Notes: generated by a model from the letters alone, not told the origin. 64,000 bases of DNA from Ferrimonas balearica (GCF_019802085.1 NZ_JAHVHV010000003.1:310001-374000); one strand, 5' to 3'; shown: positions 1-9,164, numbered from the stretch's first letter. Translations and numbers: made by a program.

Positions 1-1987
1 CCGCCACGTTGGTCTTGCCGGTGCTGATCCGCTCCTGCTCCGAGGGCTTCTTCTGCCGACTCTCCCACACCAGGTCGTCCTGGGGCAGCTCCAGCAGGAA
101 GCGGCTGGGCTCACAGCGGATCTGCTCGCCGAACTGACGCCGCTCCCGGCACAGGGTGAAGATGAGCTCCCGCTGGGCCCGGGTGATCCCCACGTAGGCC
201 AGACGCCGCTCCTCCTCCACATTGCCCTCATCCAGGCTGCTCTGGTGGGGCAGCAGCCCCTCCTCGGTGCCCACCATGAAGACGTAGGGGAACTCCAGTC
301 CCTTGGAGGCGTGCAGGGTCATCATCTGCACCTGGTCCGCCTCCTCCTCCTCGGCGTTGCGCTCCATCATGTCCCTCAGGGTCAGGCGGGTCACCACCTG
401 AGCCAGGGTCATGGGCTCCTCCAGCTCGTCCCCCTCCAGCATGTCGGTGATCCAGCGATACAGCTCGGAGACGTTCTTCATCCGCATCTCCGCCGCCTTG
501 GGGCTGGGGGAGGTGTCGTAGAGGTGATCCTCGTAGTTGATCTCCCGCACCAGGTCCTTGAGCGCCGCCAGGGTGTCGCCCCGTTCGGCGCGGTCCCCCA
601 GCTCCACCAGCCAGCGGGTGAACACCATCACGGTTTCCGCCGCCTGGGGCGGCAGCACCCGCTCCAGCTCCGGCTCGAAGGCGGCGGCGAACAGGCTCAC
701 CTGCTTCTCGTTGGCCAGCCGGCCCAGCTTCTCCAGGGTGGCCGGCCCCATGCCCCGTTTGGGCACATTGCAGACCCGCAGGAAGGCGTTGTCGTCCTCC
801 GGGTTGGTGAGCAGGCGCAGGTAGCCCATGATGTCCTTGATCTCCGCCCGGCTGAAGAAGCTGGTGCCGCCGGAGATCTTGTAGGGGATGCGGTTGGTCA
901 TCAGCGCCCGCTCGAACAGCCGCGACTGGTGGTTGCCCCGGTAGAGGATGGCGTAGTCCTTGAAGCTGGCGTGGTTGACGAACTTGTGTCGCACCAGCTC
1001 CGCCACCACCCGCTCCGCCTCGTGATCCTCGTTATTGGCGGAGATCACCTTCATGGGGGCGCCGTAGCCCAGCTCCGAGCGCAAGGTCTTCTCGTAGACG
1101 TGGGGGTTGTTGGCGATCAGGATGTTGGCGGCGTTGAGGATGCAGCCGGAGGAGCGGTAGTTCTGCTCCAGCTTGATCAGCCGCAGCTGGGGGAAATCCT
1201 TGCCCAGCAACACCAGGTTCTGGGGCTTGGCCCCCCGCCAGGAGTAGATGGACTGGTCGTCGTCCCCCACCACGGTGAAGCGGGCCCGCTCCCCCACCAG
1301 CAATTTCACCATCTCGTACTGGCTGGTGTTGGTGTCCTGGTACTCATCCACCAGCAGGTAGCGCAATCGGTTCTGCCACTTCTCCCGCACCTCGGCATTG
1401 GAGGCCAGCAGCAGGGTGGGCAGCATGATGAGGTCGTCGAAATCCAGCGCGTTGTAGGCGGTCAGGTGGGCCCGATAGCGCTGGTAGAGCTGGGCGTGCA
1501 GCGCCTGCTGGGCGTCCCGGGCGAGGGTCACCGCCTTCTCCGGCAGCACCAGATCGTTCTTCCAGTTGCTGATCTGGGTGATCAGCATCCGCAGCTGGTC
1601 CTTGTCCTCGTTGAGCTCGTCGGCGGTGAGCTCCTTGAGCAGCGCCAGGGTGTCCTGATCGTCGAACAGCGAGAAGCCGGGCTTGAGCCCCAGCACCTTG
1701 TGTTCCCGACGGATGATGTCCAGCCCCAGGGTGTGGAAGGTGGAGATCCACAGTCCCCGCGCCTCCCCCTTACCCAGGGTCTGGGCCACCCGCTCCTTCA
1801 TCTCCCGGGCGGCCTTGTTGGTGAAGGTCACCGCCGCGATGTGGCGGGCCTTGTAGCCGCACTGCTGCACCAGGTAGGCGATCTTGTTGGTGATCACCCG
1901 GGTCTTGCCACTGCCGGCCCCCGCCAGCACCAGGCAGGGCCCGGAGACGTAGTTGACCGCTTCTTGTTGTGCCGGGTTGAGTTTCAT
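1..1987 (-). CDS. rep: ATP-dependent DNA helicase Rep (3' end outside window)
   Basis: UvrD/Rep-type superfamily 1 3'-5' helicase that unwinds DNA and helps replication forks restart past bound proteins. Reading the minus strand from an ATG at 1987 gives [13 protein letters not shown], then the Walker A motif [22 protein letters not shown] (Walker B), [19 protein letters not shown], and late helicase motifs [10 protein letters not shown] and VGITRA, all in order and without a break. About 662 codons are present. E. coli Rep is about 674 residues, so only the last few residues are missing. The N-terminus resembles Rep rather than UvrD. Divergent from ubiK, with 125 bp between them. Confidence 0.96.
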   Translation of the reverse strand, partial: MKLNPAQQEAVNYVSGPCLVLAGAGSGKTRVITNKIAYLVQQCGYKARHIAAVTFTNKAAREMKERVAQTLGKGEARGLWISTFHTLGLDIIRREHKVLGLKPGFSLFDDQDTLALLKELTADELNEDKDQLRMLITQISNWKNDLVLPEKAVTLARDAQQALHAQLYQRYRAHLTAYNALDFDDLIMLPTLLLASNAEVREKWQNRLRYLLVDEYQDTNTSQYEMVKLLVGERARFTVVGDDDQSIYSWRGAKPQNLVLLGKDFPQLRLIKLEQNYRSSGCILNAANILIANNPHVYEKTLRSELGYGAPMKVISANNEDHEAERVVAELVRHKFVNHASFKDYAILYRGNHQSRLFERALMTNRIPYKISGGTSFFSRAEIKDIMGYLRLLTNPEDDNAFLRVCNVPKRGMGPATLEKLGRLANEKQVSLFAAAFEPELERVLPPQAAETVMVFTRWLVELGDRAERGDTLAALKDLVREINYEDHLYDTSPSPKAAEMRMKNVSELYRWITDMLEGDELEEPMTLAQVVTRLTLRDMMERNAEEEEADQVQMMTLHASKGLEFPYVFMVGTEEGLLPHQSSLDEGNVEEERRLAYVGITRAQRELIFTLCRERRQFGEQIRCEPSRFLLELPQDDLVWESRQKKPSEQERISTGKTNVA

Positions 1988-2112
1988 CGCCTCACCTGTG
2001 TGCCGCCCATCTTGAGGGCGCGCATTCTAAGCAAAATCCGGGGGACTTGGCCACCGCTGCCACGGCGCTTTTCTGGTACCATGGGGGCATTCGTGACCAC
2101 TGGAAGTCTACT

Positions 2113-2376
2113 ATGATAACCCCCAACAAACTGGAGCAACTAGCCCAGCAACTGGGCAGCGCCCTGCCCCCCGGCCTGAAAAGCGCCGCCGACGACTTTG
2201 AAGCCAAGGCCAAGACCATTCTGCAAAGCCAGCTGTCCAAGCTGGACATGGTCTCCCGGGAAGAGTTTGACCGCCAATCCGCGGTGCTGGCCAAGACCCG
2301 CATGATGGTGGAGCAGCTCGAAGCCCGCCTGGCGGCCCTGGAAGCCGAGCAAAGCAAGCCGGCGGACAGCGAGTAG
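2113..2376 (+). CDS. ubiK: Ubiquinone biosynthesis accessory factor UbiK
   Basis: An 87-residue protein of the YqiC/BMFP family. UbiK is an accessory factor for aerobic ubiquinone synthesis that works with UbiJ and lipids. The sequence is amphipathic helix, then a C-terminal coiled coil (about residues 45-80, KLDMVSREEFDRQ through EARLAALEAE), ending in a charged tail, as in the family. I chose the ATG at 2113 (MITPNKLEQ) rather than the upstream GTG frame, because GGAAG lies 6 bases before it and the length fits the family. Four bases separate it from the next gene, so co-transcription is likely. Confidence 0.9.
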   Translation: MITPNKLEQLAQQLGSALPPGLKSAADDFEAKAKTILQSQLSKLDMVSREEFDRQSAVLAKTRMMVEQLEARLAALEAEQSKPADSE

Positions 2377-2380
2377 GCCG

Positions 2381-2836
2381 ATGGCCCCGGCACGGCCAAA
2401 CCGGGAGTGGTGCCGTGGCTCCTACCGGATCAGCACGGATCCCCAGCGGCTGGATCGCGACGCCATCCACCGCTTCCTGAGCCAGGAGGCCTACTGGTGC
2501 CTGGGGATCCCCCGGCGCACCCTGGACACCGCCCTGGATCACTCCCTCTGTTTCGGCCTCTACCAGGACCAGCACCAGGTGGGGTTTGCCCGCCTGATCA
2601 CCGATCACGCCACCTTCGCCTACCTGGCGGACGTCTACCTGCTGCCGGCCCACCGGGGCCAGGGCTTGGCCCGCTGGCTGATCCAGTGTGTGCTGGCCTA
2701 CCCGGGGGTAGCGTCGCTGCGCCGCCTGCTGCTGGTGACCAAGGACGCCCACGGCCTGTACCGGCCCCACGGCTTCGCCCCACCGGCCCAGCCGGCCCAT
2801 CTGTTGACCCGCCACCGCCCCGACGCCTACCGCTGA
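2381..2836 (+). CDS. GNAT family N-acetyltransferase
   Basis: A 151-residue GNAT-fold acetyltransferase. The acetyl-CoA binding signature is visible in the middle: a strand YLADVYLLP followed by AHRGQGLARWLIQ, the R-G-x-G-x-A loop that binds the pyrophosphate. The end, GLYRPHGF, is the usual 'YxxxGF' region of the fold. The N-terminal YRISTD..RLDRDAIHRFLS resembles a small gammaproteobacterial subfamily of unknown substrate. It follows ubiK by 4 bases with no good ribosome binding site of its own (TAGG at best), which suggests translational coupling. Substrate unknown. Confidence 0.85.
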   Translation: MAPARPNREWCRGSYRISTDPQRLDRDAIHRFLSQEAYWCLGIPRRTLDTALDHSLCFGLYQDQHQVGFARLITDHATFAYLADVYLLPAHRGQGLARWLIQCVLAYPGVASLRRLLLVTKDAHGLYRPHGFAPPAQPAHLLTRHRPDAYR

Positions 2837-2901
2837 CGACTGGCCCCAGGGCCGGGAACGCCATATCCTTATAACAATCCGACGCCCAGCTGGAGTACCC
2901 C

Positions 2902-3405
2902 GTGGCTTTAGAACCCATCTTCATCTTCATCGCCCTGCTGACCCTGTTCCTGGCCTACAAGGCCCGGCAGTTCCAGAAGGACCACAAGGCCGCCAATGAG
3001 CAGGCCGAAGCCAAACTGACGGCGCTGGAGAGTGACACCCGGACCCGCTGCGCCGACTGGGATCCCCTGAGCGAGCCGGACCACGACACCAAGGCGGTGC
3101 TCAAGGCCGCCCTAACCGACGCCTTCGATTACGGCGCCCAGCTCAAAGGCGACGGCGCCAGCGCCGACTCCCGGGCCATCCGCACCCTGCTGGCCGACTA
3201 CCTCGGCGGCGTGCAGAAGGCTCAGGGCCATGAGCCCTGGCCCCTGTTTCACCGGGCCCTGCACTGCGCCCTGCTGATGGGCCAGCAGGCCAGCCAGCCC
3301 AAGATGGCGGAGCGGATCGGCGAGCAGGAGCAGCGGCTGCGTGAAGCGCTCAAAGCGGGCCAGGGGCCCCTGGCACCGGATCACCCGGCCCAGCGCAACG
3401 GGTAA
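2902..3405 (+). CDS. Hypothetical protein with one N-terminal membrane helix
   Basis: 167 residues, GTG start at 2902 with GGAG about 6 bases upstream. Residues 5-20 (PIFIFIALLTLFLAYK) form a single membrane anchor. The rest is charged and helical, including DYGAQLKGDG and a run RIGEQEQRLREALKAG near the end. I do not recognise a family. It is the last gene before a strong terminator, so it probably ends a ubiK-GNAT-this gene unit. The codon and base use match the neighbours, so it looks like a real resident gene. Confidence 0.7.
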   Translation: MALEPIFIFIALLTLFLAYKARQFQKDHKAANEQAEAKLTALESDTRTRCADWDPLSEPDHDTKAVLKAALTDAFDYGAQLKGDGASADSRAIRTLLADYLGGVQKAQGHEPWPLFHRALHCALLMGQQASQPKMAERIGEQEQRLREALKAGQGPLAPDHPAQRNG

Positions 3406-3409
3406 AATA

Positions 3410-3434
3410 AAGGGCGGCCATCGGGCCGCCCTTT
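3410..3434. terminator. Bidirectional intrinsic terminator
   Basis: AAGGGCGGCC, a short loop, then GGCCGCCCTTTT. The stem is symmetric with A and T runs on either side, so it can end both the plus-strand gene at 3405 and the minus-strand BCCT gene whose stop is at 3448. Confidence 0.85.
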
Positions 3435-3447
3435 TGGTTGCTTGGGA

Positions 3448-5436
3448 TCACTCCCGCACCAGATGCAGAAAGTGCAGGTGCTTCTCGTACTGCTCGACGA
3501 TGTCGTTGAGCACCTGCTCCCGGCTCCAGCCCATGATGTCGTAATCCTGGCCCCCTTCGCGCAGGTGGACTTCGGCACGGAAATACTCCTGATCGTCCGC
3601 CTCGCCGGCAAAGGCCGGCTGGCTGTGGGCCCGGGGACGCACCTCGTAGTAAAAATCGATCTCCTCACCGTGCAGCACCTCCAGCCAAACGCTGCCGCGC
3701 TCCGGGTCCCGCGCCACCCGCGCCTCGATCTGCTCCTCCTGCAGCAGCCGCGCCACCGAACGCATCGCCGGGGCCACCACGGAGTCGACAAAACCCTCCA
3801 CCTGACCCTCCCGGGAGAACTGGATGGCATTGCGCAGGCGCTGGTCCCAGCGCCCCGGGCTGCTGCCGTTGGAGGCCAGGTTGCTCATCTGGGCCAGGGT
3901 TTCCCGCTTGGTCACGTCCAGACGCAGGGCCCGCAACAGGCCGTAGGTGCAGGCTAGTAGGGCCACGGAGAAGGGCAGCGCGGAAGCGATGGTGGCGGTC
4001 TGGAGCGAGGCCAGCCCGCCGGCGTACAGCAGCACGCTGGCGATCACCCCGATCAGCACCGCCCAGAACACCCGCTGGATCACCGGAGTGTCGTCCTCGC
4101 CGCCACTGGCCAGCATGTTCACCACCATGGCACCGGAGTCGGCGGAGGTGACGAAGAACACCACGATCATCACGATGGCGATCCCGGACAGCAGGGTGCT
4201 GAAGGGGAAGTGCTCAATAAAGGCGAAGAACGCCAGGGCCACGTCCTGCTGCACCACGGTGGCCAGCTGGTCGCTGCCCTGGTTGAGGATCAGGTCGATG
4301 GCGCTGTTGCCGAACACCGACATCCAGAAGCAGGTGAAGCCCACCGGCACCAGCAGCACCCCGGTAACGAACTCGCGGATGGTGCGGCCGCGGGAGATGC
4401 GGGCGATGAACATGCCGACAAAGGGCGCCCAGGAGAGCCACCAGCCCCAGTAGAGCAGGGTCCAGCCCCCCAGCCACTCGTTGGACTCGTAGAGGTAGAG
4501 GTTAAAGGTCTTGTCCACCAGGGTGGAGAGGTAGTGGCCGGTGTTGTGGACAAAGCCCTCCATCAGCCAGGCCGTGGGACCGAGGAAAAGCACCAGCAAC
4601 AGCAGGCCCACCGCCAGCACCATATTGAACTCCGACAACCGCCGGATCCCCCGCTCCAGCCCGGTGGCCACCGAGACCGCCGCCAGGCCGCTGATCCCCA
4701 CCACCAGCAGGATCTGCATGCCGGCGCTCACCGGCACCCCGAACAGGTGGTTGAGGCCGGCATTGACCTGCAACACCCCGTAACCCAGGGAGGTGGCCAC
4801 CCCGAAGATGGTGCTCAGGATGGCAAAGGTGTCCACCGCGTGGCCGATGGGCCCGTGGATCCGATCCCCCAGCAGGGGATGCAGGGCGCTTCGCAGGGTT
4901 AGTGGCAGGTTGTGCCGGTAGGCGAAGAACGCCAGCATCAGCGCCACCAGGGCGTAGATGGCCCAGCCGTGCACCCCCCAGTGGAAGAAGGTCAGCACCA
5001 GGGCCTCCCGGGCGGCGGCCACCGTGGCCGGATCCCCCTGGGGCGGGGTCAGAAAGTGCATCACCGGCTCGGAGACGCCGAAGAACAGCAGGCCGATCCC
5101 CATGCCGGCGGAAAACAGCATGGCGAACCAGGACAGGGCGCTGAACTGGGGTTCGGCGTGGTCCGGCCCCAGCTTGATCTCGCCAATGCGGGACGCCCCC
5201 AGGTAGAGGGTCACCAGCAGGATCACCGCCACCGTAGTGACGTAGAACCAGCTGGCCTTCTCGAGGATGTCGGCCTGCAGCAGGGAAAACTGCTGGGCCG
5301 CCGCCTCGGGGAAGGCCACCGCCAGCAGCACCAGGGCCAACAGCAGGGCACTGGCGCTGAAGAACACCGGGCGGTTGAGGGTCAAAGCGGGGGAGGCATC
5401 GGTTGTAGCAGGCGCCAAATCGGCGTTGGCAGACAT
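3448..5436 (-). CDS. BCCT family transporter (BetT-like), downstream copy
   Basis: A 662-residue betaine/choline/carnitine family transporter that moves quaternary ammonium osmolytes across the inner membrane with Na+ or H+. About 12 membrane segments are readable, with BCCT hallmarks MGIGLLFFGVSEPVMHF, FFHWGVHGWAIYA and the Trp-rich segment LLYWGWWLSWAPFVGM followed by RISRGRTIREF. A long soluble C-terminal domain of about 130 residues, ending WSREQVLNDIVEQYEKHLHF, matches the BetT type with a cytoplasmic osmosensing tail. I prefer ATG 5436 (MSANAD) to ATG 5442, because AAGGGA lies 5-6 bases before 5436 but touches 5442. Paralogue of the next gene. Choline or betaine is likely; the exact substrate cannot be read. 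Confidence 0.88.
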   Translation of the reverse strand: MSANADLAPATTDASPALTLNRPVFFSASALLLALVLLAVAFPEAAAQQFSLLQADILEKASWFYVTTVAVILLVTLYLGASRIGEIKLGPDHAEPQFSALSWFAMLFSAGMGIGLLFFGVSEPVMHFLTPPQGDPATVAAAREALVLTFFHWGVHGWAIYALVALMLAFFAYRHNLPLTLRSALHPLLGDRIHGPIGHAVDTFAILSTIFGVATSLGYGVLQVNAGLNHLFGVPVSAGMQILLVVGISGLAAVSVATGLERGIRRLSEFNMVLAVGLLLLVLFLGPTAWLMEGFVHNTGHYLSTLVDKTFNLYLYESNEWLGGWTLLYWGWWLSWAPFVGMFIARISRGRTIREFVTGVLLVPVGFTCFWMSVFGNSAIDLILNQGSDQLATVVQQDVALAFFAFIEHFPFSTLLSGIAIVMIVVFFVTSADSGAMVVNMLASGGEDDTPVIQRVFWAVLIGVIASVLLYAGGLASLQTATIASALPFSVALLACTYGLLRALRLDVTKRETLAQMSNLASNGSSPGRWDQRLRNAIQFSREGQVEGFVDSVVAPAMRSVARLLQEEQIEARVARDPERGSVWLEVLHGEEIDFYYEVRPRAHSQPAFAGEADDQEYFRAEVHLREGGQDYDIMGWSREQVLNDIVEQYEKHLHFLHLVRE

Positions 5437-5456
5437 AAACATCCCTTAATCTGGCC

Positions 5457-5485
5457 AAAAAAAAGTCCCCCGCAGAGCGGGGGAC
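5457..5485 (-). terminator. Intrinsic terminator between the two BCCT genes
   Basis: On the minus strand GTCCCCCGC-TCT-GCGGGGGAC is followed by eight T. It ends the upstream BCCT gene only about 20 bases before the start of the downstream copy. Confidence 0.9.
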
Positions 5486-5495
5486 AGAATCGTTG

Positions 5496-7481
5496 TTATT
5501 CGCGCACCATGTGCAGGAAGTGCAGGTGGGTCTCGTACTGGTCGAGGATGTCGCCCAGCACCTGCTCCTGGCTCCAGCCCATGACGTCGTAGTCCTGGCC
5601 CCCTTCGCGCAGATGGACCTCGGCACGGAAGTACTTGCTCTCCTCGTCCTGCTCATCCTCTTCGCCGAGCACGAAGGAGGGGCGCAGGTAGGCCCGGGGA
5701 CGCACTTCGTATTCGAAGTCCATCTCCTCGCCCAGCAGCACCTCGAGGCGCACCCGGTGGGTCTCCTCGTCCTTGGTCAGCAGCACCTCGACCCCCTGCT
5801 TGCGCAGCTCCAGCAGCACCGACTCCATGGCCGGGTAGACCACCTCGTCGATAAAGCGGTTCACGTGGGTACGACGGGGGAACTGCATCATGTTGCGCAG
5901 CCGGCGCTGCCAGGAGACCGGATTGCGTGTCACCCGCGGCGCCAGGTTGGCGGCCTGCTGGCTGTCCTTCTTGTGCAGATCCACCCGCAGCGCTTCGAGC
6001 AGGCCGTAACCGGCCAGCATCAGCACCAGTGAGAAGGGCAGCGCGCTGGCGATGGCGGCGGTTTGCAGGGCCGACAGGCCCCCGGCCATCAGCAGCACCA
6101 CGGCCACCACACCGATGCTGGCGGCCCAGTAGATGCGCTGCCAGATGGGGGTGCGGTCGTTGCCGCCGGAGGCAAGCATGTCCACCACCAGGGAGCCGGA
6201 GTCGGCGGAGGTGACGAAGAACACCACCACCATCAGCATGGCGATGGTGGAGAGCACCGCCGACAGCGGGAACTGCTCCAGGAAGACGAACAGGGCCAGG
6301 GAGGAGTCCTCACTGATTACCGTGCCCAGCTGGGCCATGCCGTGATGGAGGATGAGATCGATGGCGCTGTTACCGAACACCGTCATCCAGGCCAGGGTAA
6401 AGCCGGCGGGCACGAACAGCACCCCCATGACGAATTGGCGGATGGTTCGGCCCCGGGAGATGCGGGCGATGAACATGCCAACGAACGGTGACCAGGAGAT
6501 CCACCAGCCCCAGTAGAACAGGGTCCAGCCGCCCAGCCAGTCGGTGGGATCGTAGGCGTAGAGGTTGAAGGTCTTGCTGACGATCTCCGACAGGTAGCTG
6601 CCGGTGTTTTCAACGAAGGTCTGCAGCAGCAGCACCGTGGGCCCCAGCACCAGGATCAGCCCCATCAGGCCCACCGCCAGCAGCAGGTTGAGCTCCGACA
6701 GGCGGCGGATCCCCTTCTCCAGGCCGGAGACCACCGACAGGGTGGCCAGGGCGGTGATGGCGATGATCAGCACCACCTGGGTCTGGGTGCTGACGTCGAT
6801 GTCGAATAGGTAGTGCAGGCCGCTGTTGACCTGCAGCACCCCGAAGCCCAGGGAGGTGGCCACCCCGAACACGGTGCCGATGATGGCGAAGATGTCCACC
6901 GCGTGGCCAATGGGCCCGTGGATCCTGTCGCCGATCAGCGGGTAGAGGGCGGAGCGCAGGGTCAGGGGCAGGCCGTGACGGTAGGCGAAGAAGGCGAGGA
7001 TCAGCGCCACGATGGCGTAGATCGCCCAGGCGTGCAGGCCCCAGTGGAAGAAGGTGAGCTTCATCGCCTCCTTGGCGGCCTCGACGGTGCCGGGCTCGCC
7101 CACTGGCGGGCTCATGTAGTGCATCACCGGTTCGGCCACGCCGAAGAACATCAACCCGATCCCCATGCCGGCGGAGAACAGCATGGCAAACCAGGACTTG
7201 TTATTGAACGCCGGTTCGGCGTGGTCCGGCCCCAGCTTGATGTCGCCGTAGCGGGACAGGCCCAGGAAGGCCACGAAAATCAGGATCAGCGCCACCGTGG
7301 TGACGTAGAACCAGCCAGCGTTGGTGATGATGCTGGACTGGATGGTGGAGAACTGGTCAGCCGCCTGGCTGGGGAACAGCGCCGCGTAGCCCACCAGGGC
7401 CAGGATCAGGCCGGTGGACCAGGCAAACACGGGCCGGTTCAAAGTGGATGGAGAGTTGAGCGTCTTCGGCTCATCGGACAT
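5496..7481 (-). CDS. BCCT family transporter (BetT-like), upstream copy
   Basis: A 661-residue BCCT transporter, collinear with the downstream copy from end to end: the same MGIGLMFFGVAEPVMH, WGWWISWSPFVGMF and SRGRTIRQF blocks and the same C-terminal tail ending QYETHLHFLHMVRE. It differs by an acidic insertion near residue 610 (GEEDEQDEES). The start is ATG 7481 (MSDEPKTLN), with a near-perfect GGAGG 4 bases upstream; the open frame runs further upstream but has no ribosome site there. A plausible sigma-70 promoter lies at 7701-7729. Like the other copy, it probably imports choline or glycine betaine as an osmoprotectant. Confidence 0.88.
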   Translation of the reverse strand: MSDEPKTLNSPSTLNRPVFAWSTGLILALVGYAALFPSQAADQFSTIQSSIITNAGWFYVTTVALILIFVAFLGLSRYGDIKLGPDHAEPAFNNKSWFAMLFSAGMGIGLMFFGVAEPVMHYMSPPVGEPGTVEAAKEAMKLTFFHWGLHAWAIYAIVALILAFFAYRHGLPLTLRSALYPLIGDRIHGPIGHAVDIFAIIGTVFGVATSLGFGVLQVNSGLHYLFDIDVSTQTQVVLIIAITALATLSVVSGLEKGIRRLSELNLLLAVGLMGLILVLGPTVLLLQTFVENTGSYLSEIVSKTFNLYAYDPTDWLGGWTLFYWGWWISWSPFVGMFIARISRGRTIRQFVMGVLFVPAGFTLAWMTVFGNSAIDLILHHGMAQLGTVISEDSSLALFVFLEQFPLSAVLSTIAMLMVVVFFVTSADSGSLVVDMLASGGNDRTPIWQRIYWAASIGVVAVVLLMAGGLSALQTAAIASALPFSLVLMLAGYGLLEALRVDLHKKDSQQAANLAPRVTRNPVSWQRRLRNMMQFPRRTHVNRFIDEVVYPAMESVLLELRKQGVEVLLTKDEETHRVRLEVLLGEEMDFEYEVRPRAYLRPSFVLGEEDEQDEESKYFRAEVHLREGGQDYDVMGWSQEQVLGDILDQYETHLHFLHMVRE

Positions 7482-7667
7482 GGGGCCTCCTTGGTCAGTG
7501 ACGCCACAGGGGGCGTCGGCACCAACGGGGCTCAGCAAACAGGATTGGGTCCCCAAGGGGGCCAAAGGTGTCCAAAGAACTGACGATTCGCGGGAACCGC
7601 GTCGGCACTATGTAGGCAATCCGATCCGGGGTAAGCGCCCGCACCGCATCATGGAAAGGGTAGTTGG

Positions 7668-7683
7668 TGTTCCAACAGGAACA
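7668..7683. promoter_or_regulatory. Perfect inverted repeat, candidate operator
   Basis: TGTTCC-AACA-GGAACA, a perfect 6-4-6 palindrome. It lies just downstream of the predicted minus-strand start of transcription for the BCCT gene, where a repressor would block. The cognate regulator is unknown. Confidence 0.45.
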
Positions 7684-7700
7684 AATGATGTGCGCAGCGC

Positions 7701-7729
7701 AGTATGCCCAAGACCGGGTTTCTGTTCAA
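7701..7729 (-). promoter_or_regulatory. Candidate sigma-70 promoter of the upstream BCCT gene
   Basis: On the minus strand, TTGAAC (7724-7729) and CATACT (7701-7706) are separated by exactly 17 bases. This would give a leader of about 210 bases before ATG 7481. Confidence 0.5.
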
Positions 7730-7879
7730 ATATGCAACCGCAGAAGGTTGCTTTATTTAACGTTTTACCCTCGATCCAGTGAAATTATCCTGCTGGCTCG
7801 GGCTCGGGTCGCGGCCGGTGAGCAAGCTAACGTTTCGCGGCCGCCGGCCCTGCTAGGATTGGGGAATCGGTCCCTATTG

Positions 7880-8341
7880 ATGCGAGACTCCATGACCCTG
7901 ATCCGACAGGTTGGCGCCAAGTGGGCGGTGGCCGAACTGGCCGAGGCCCTGGCCAATGAACTGGCCAAGGACCCCCAAGTCCACGGCTATTTCCGCGGCG
8001 CCACCACCTTGGACCAGGTGGCCAACCTGGTCACCGAGATCACCCTGGCGGAGGCCCCGGCCCTTTTGCGGGAGCAGCCCATCGACGCCCAGCAATTGCT
8101 GCCGGTGTTCGCCATCCCCTTCCAGCTGATGGTGGTCAAAAGCCTGCAGGGGGAGACCCTGACCCAGGCGGAGCACCTGGTGATCCCCCTGACCCACCAC
8201 CTGGCCCAGAAGCCGGCCCCCGAGGACGCCCCCCCGCCCCTGCTCCAGATGCGGGAGCGGGTGCTGGATCTCTACCGGCGCTGGGAGGCGGCAATGACCC
8301 AGAAGCGGACCGAGCAGCGCAATATGGGCCGCCACGGCTGA
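7880..8341 (+). CDS. Hypothetical soluble protein
   Basis: 153 residues from ATG 7880 (MRDSMTLIRQ), or 149 from the internal ATG at 7892. Neither start has a strong ribosome site. The protein is helical and soluble with no signal or membrane segment: ELAEALANELAKDP, HGYFRGATTLDQVANLV, then a Pro-rich linker (PAPEDAPPPL) and a basic helical tail. The pattern 'Dp..hgYFrGa' recalls a globin-like helix, but that is too weak to name. It converges on modC with one base between the two stop codons. Function unknown. Confidence 0.65.
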   Translation: MRDSMTLIRQVGAKWAVAELAEALANELAKDPQVHGYFRGATTLDQVANLVTEITLAEAPALLREQPIDAQQLLPVFAIPFQLMVVKSLQGETLTQAEHLVIPLTHHLAQKPAPEDAPPPLLQMRERVLDLYRRWEAAMTQKRTEQRNMGRHG

Positions 8342-8342
8342 A

Positions 8343-9155
8343 CTAGTCGCGGCCGCGCAGCCAGGCGGGATCGCTCACCAGACCCACGGTCTGCTCCGCC
8401 TCGAAGTCCGGGGCAAAGTCGTCCAGCTGCAACACCAGTTCGCCGGTCTCGGCGTTGTACCGCACCACCCGGCCATGGCCCCGGCGACGGGGCAGGTACT
8501 GGCCCACCTCCGTCGGCGCGCCCACCCGATCGATCCGCCCCTCACTCATGGTGATGATGGGATCGCACAGGTGCAGGGTTTCCGACACCGAATGGCTGAT
8601 GAACAGCATGGGGATCCGCTCCGACACCCGGGCCAGGAAACCCATCAGGTGCTGACGGCTGGCCAGATCCAGGGCCGCCAGGGGCTCATCCAGCAGCAAC
8701 AGTCGCGGTGAGGCGGCCAGGGCGCGGGCGATGGCCACCCGTTGGCGCTGGCCGGCGGAGAGTGAGGGTGCTGGTTGATCCAGCAACGCGCTGAACTGGC
8801 ACTGGGCCGCCAGCTCCTCGATGCCAAACAGCGGCTGACGGGCCTGGCTCTGGGCCAGGGCCAGGTTCTGCCGCACCGTCAGGTGGGGAAACAGCCGGCT
8901 GTCCTGGAACACCACGCCGATGCGCCGCTGCTCCGGCAACGCGAAGCGCTTCTCGGCGCTGTCCTGCAACACCGTATCACCGAGGCGGATGCGCCCCTCC
9001 AGTCCACTCTCCAGGCCACTGATGGCGCGAAACAGGCTGGTCTTGCCCACCCCGGAGGGGCCAAACACCCCCACGATCCCCTGCATCGGCAACGCCAGCT
9101 CCAGGTCGAAGGCAAACTCCCCCAGGTGCCCCTTGAGGGCCAGTTCCAGTTGCAT
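8343..9155 (-). CDS. modC: Molybdate ABC transporter ATPase ModC, short form
   Basis: ATP-binding subunit of the ModABC molybdate importer. Walker A GPSGVGKT (residues 32-39), Q-loop VVFQDSRLFPHL, signature LSAGQRQRVAIARAL, Walker B LLLLDEPLAALD and the H-loop FISHS are all present. It has 270 residues against roughly 350 for typical ModC. The C-terminal oxyanion-binding TOBE/Mop region is cut to about 50 residues, ending AWLRGRD. The frame closes cleanly, so this looks like a naturally short form rather than a frameshift. Nine bases separate it from modB, and gene order crp-modA-modB-modC shows a single operon. Confidence 0.9.
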   Translation of the reverse strand: MQLELALKGHLGEFAFDLELALPMQGIVGVFGPSGVGKTSLFRAISGLESGLEGRIRLGDTVLQDSAEKRFALPEQRRIGVVFQDSRLFPHLTVRQNLALAQSQARQPLFGIEELAAQCQFSALLDQPAPSLSAGQRQRVAIARALAASPRLLLLDEPLAALDLASRQHLMGFLARVSERIPMLFISHSVSETLHLCDPIITMSEGRIDRVGAPTEVGQYLPRRRGHGRVVRYNAETGELVLQLDDFAPDFEAEQTVGLVSDPAWLRGRD

Positions 9156-9164
9156 GCTGCCCCC

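Larger units (their letters stand above)
7482..7879. other. 398-bp intergenic region with promoter for the BCCT genes
   Basis: No convincing gene lies here. The minus-strand part carries the candidate promoter at 7701-7729 and an inverted repeat at 7668-7683. I could not identify a clear promoter for the plus-strand gene starting at 7880. Confidence 0.6.

Noticed and set aside
245-2116. Long plus-strand open frame opposite rep (623 codons)
   Set aside because: It is antisense to rep, with Gly/His/Leu/Gln-rich low-complexity sequence produced by GC-rich codon bias; rep itself has all helicase motifs.
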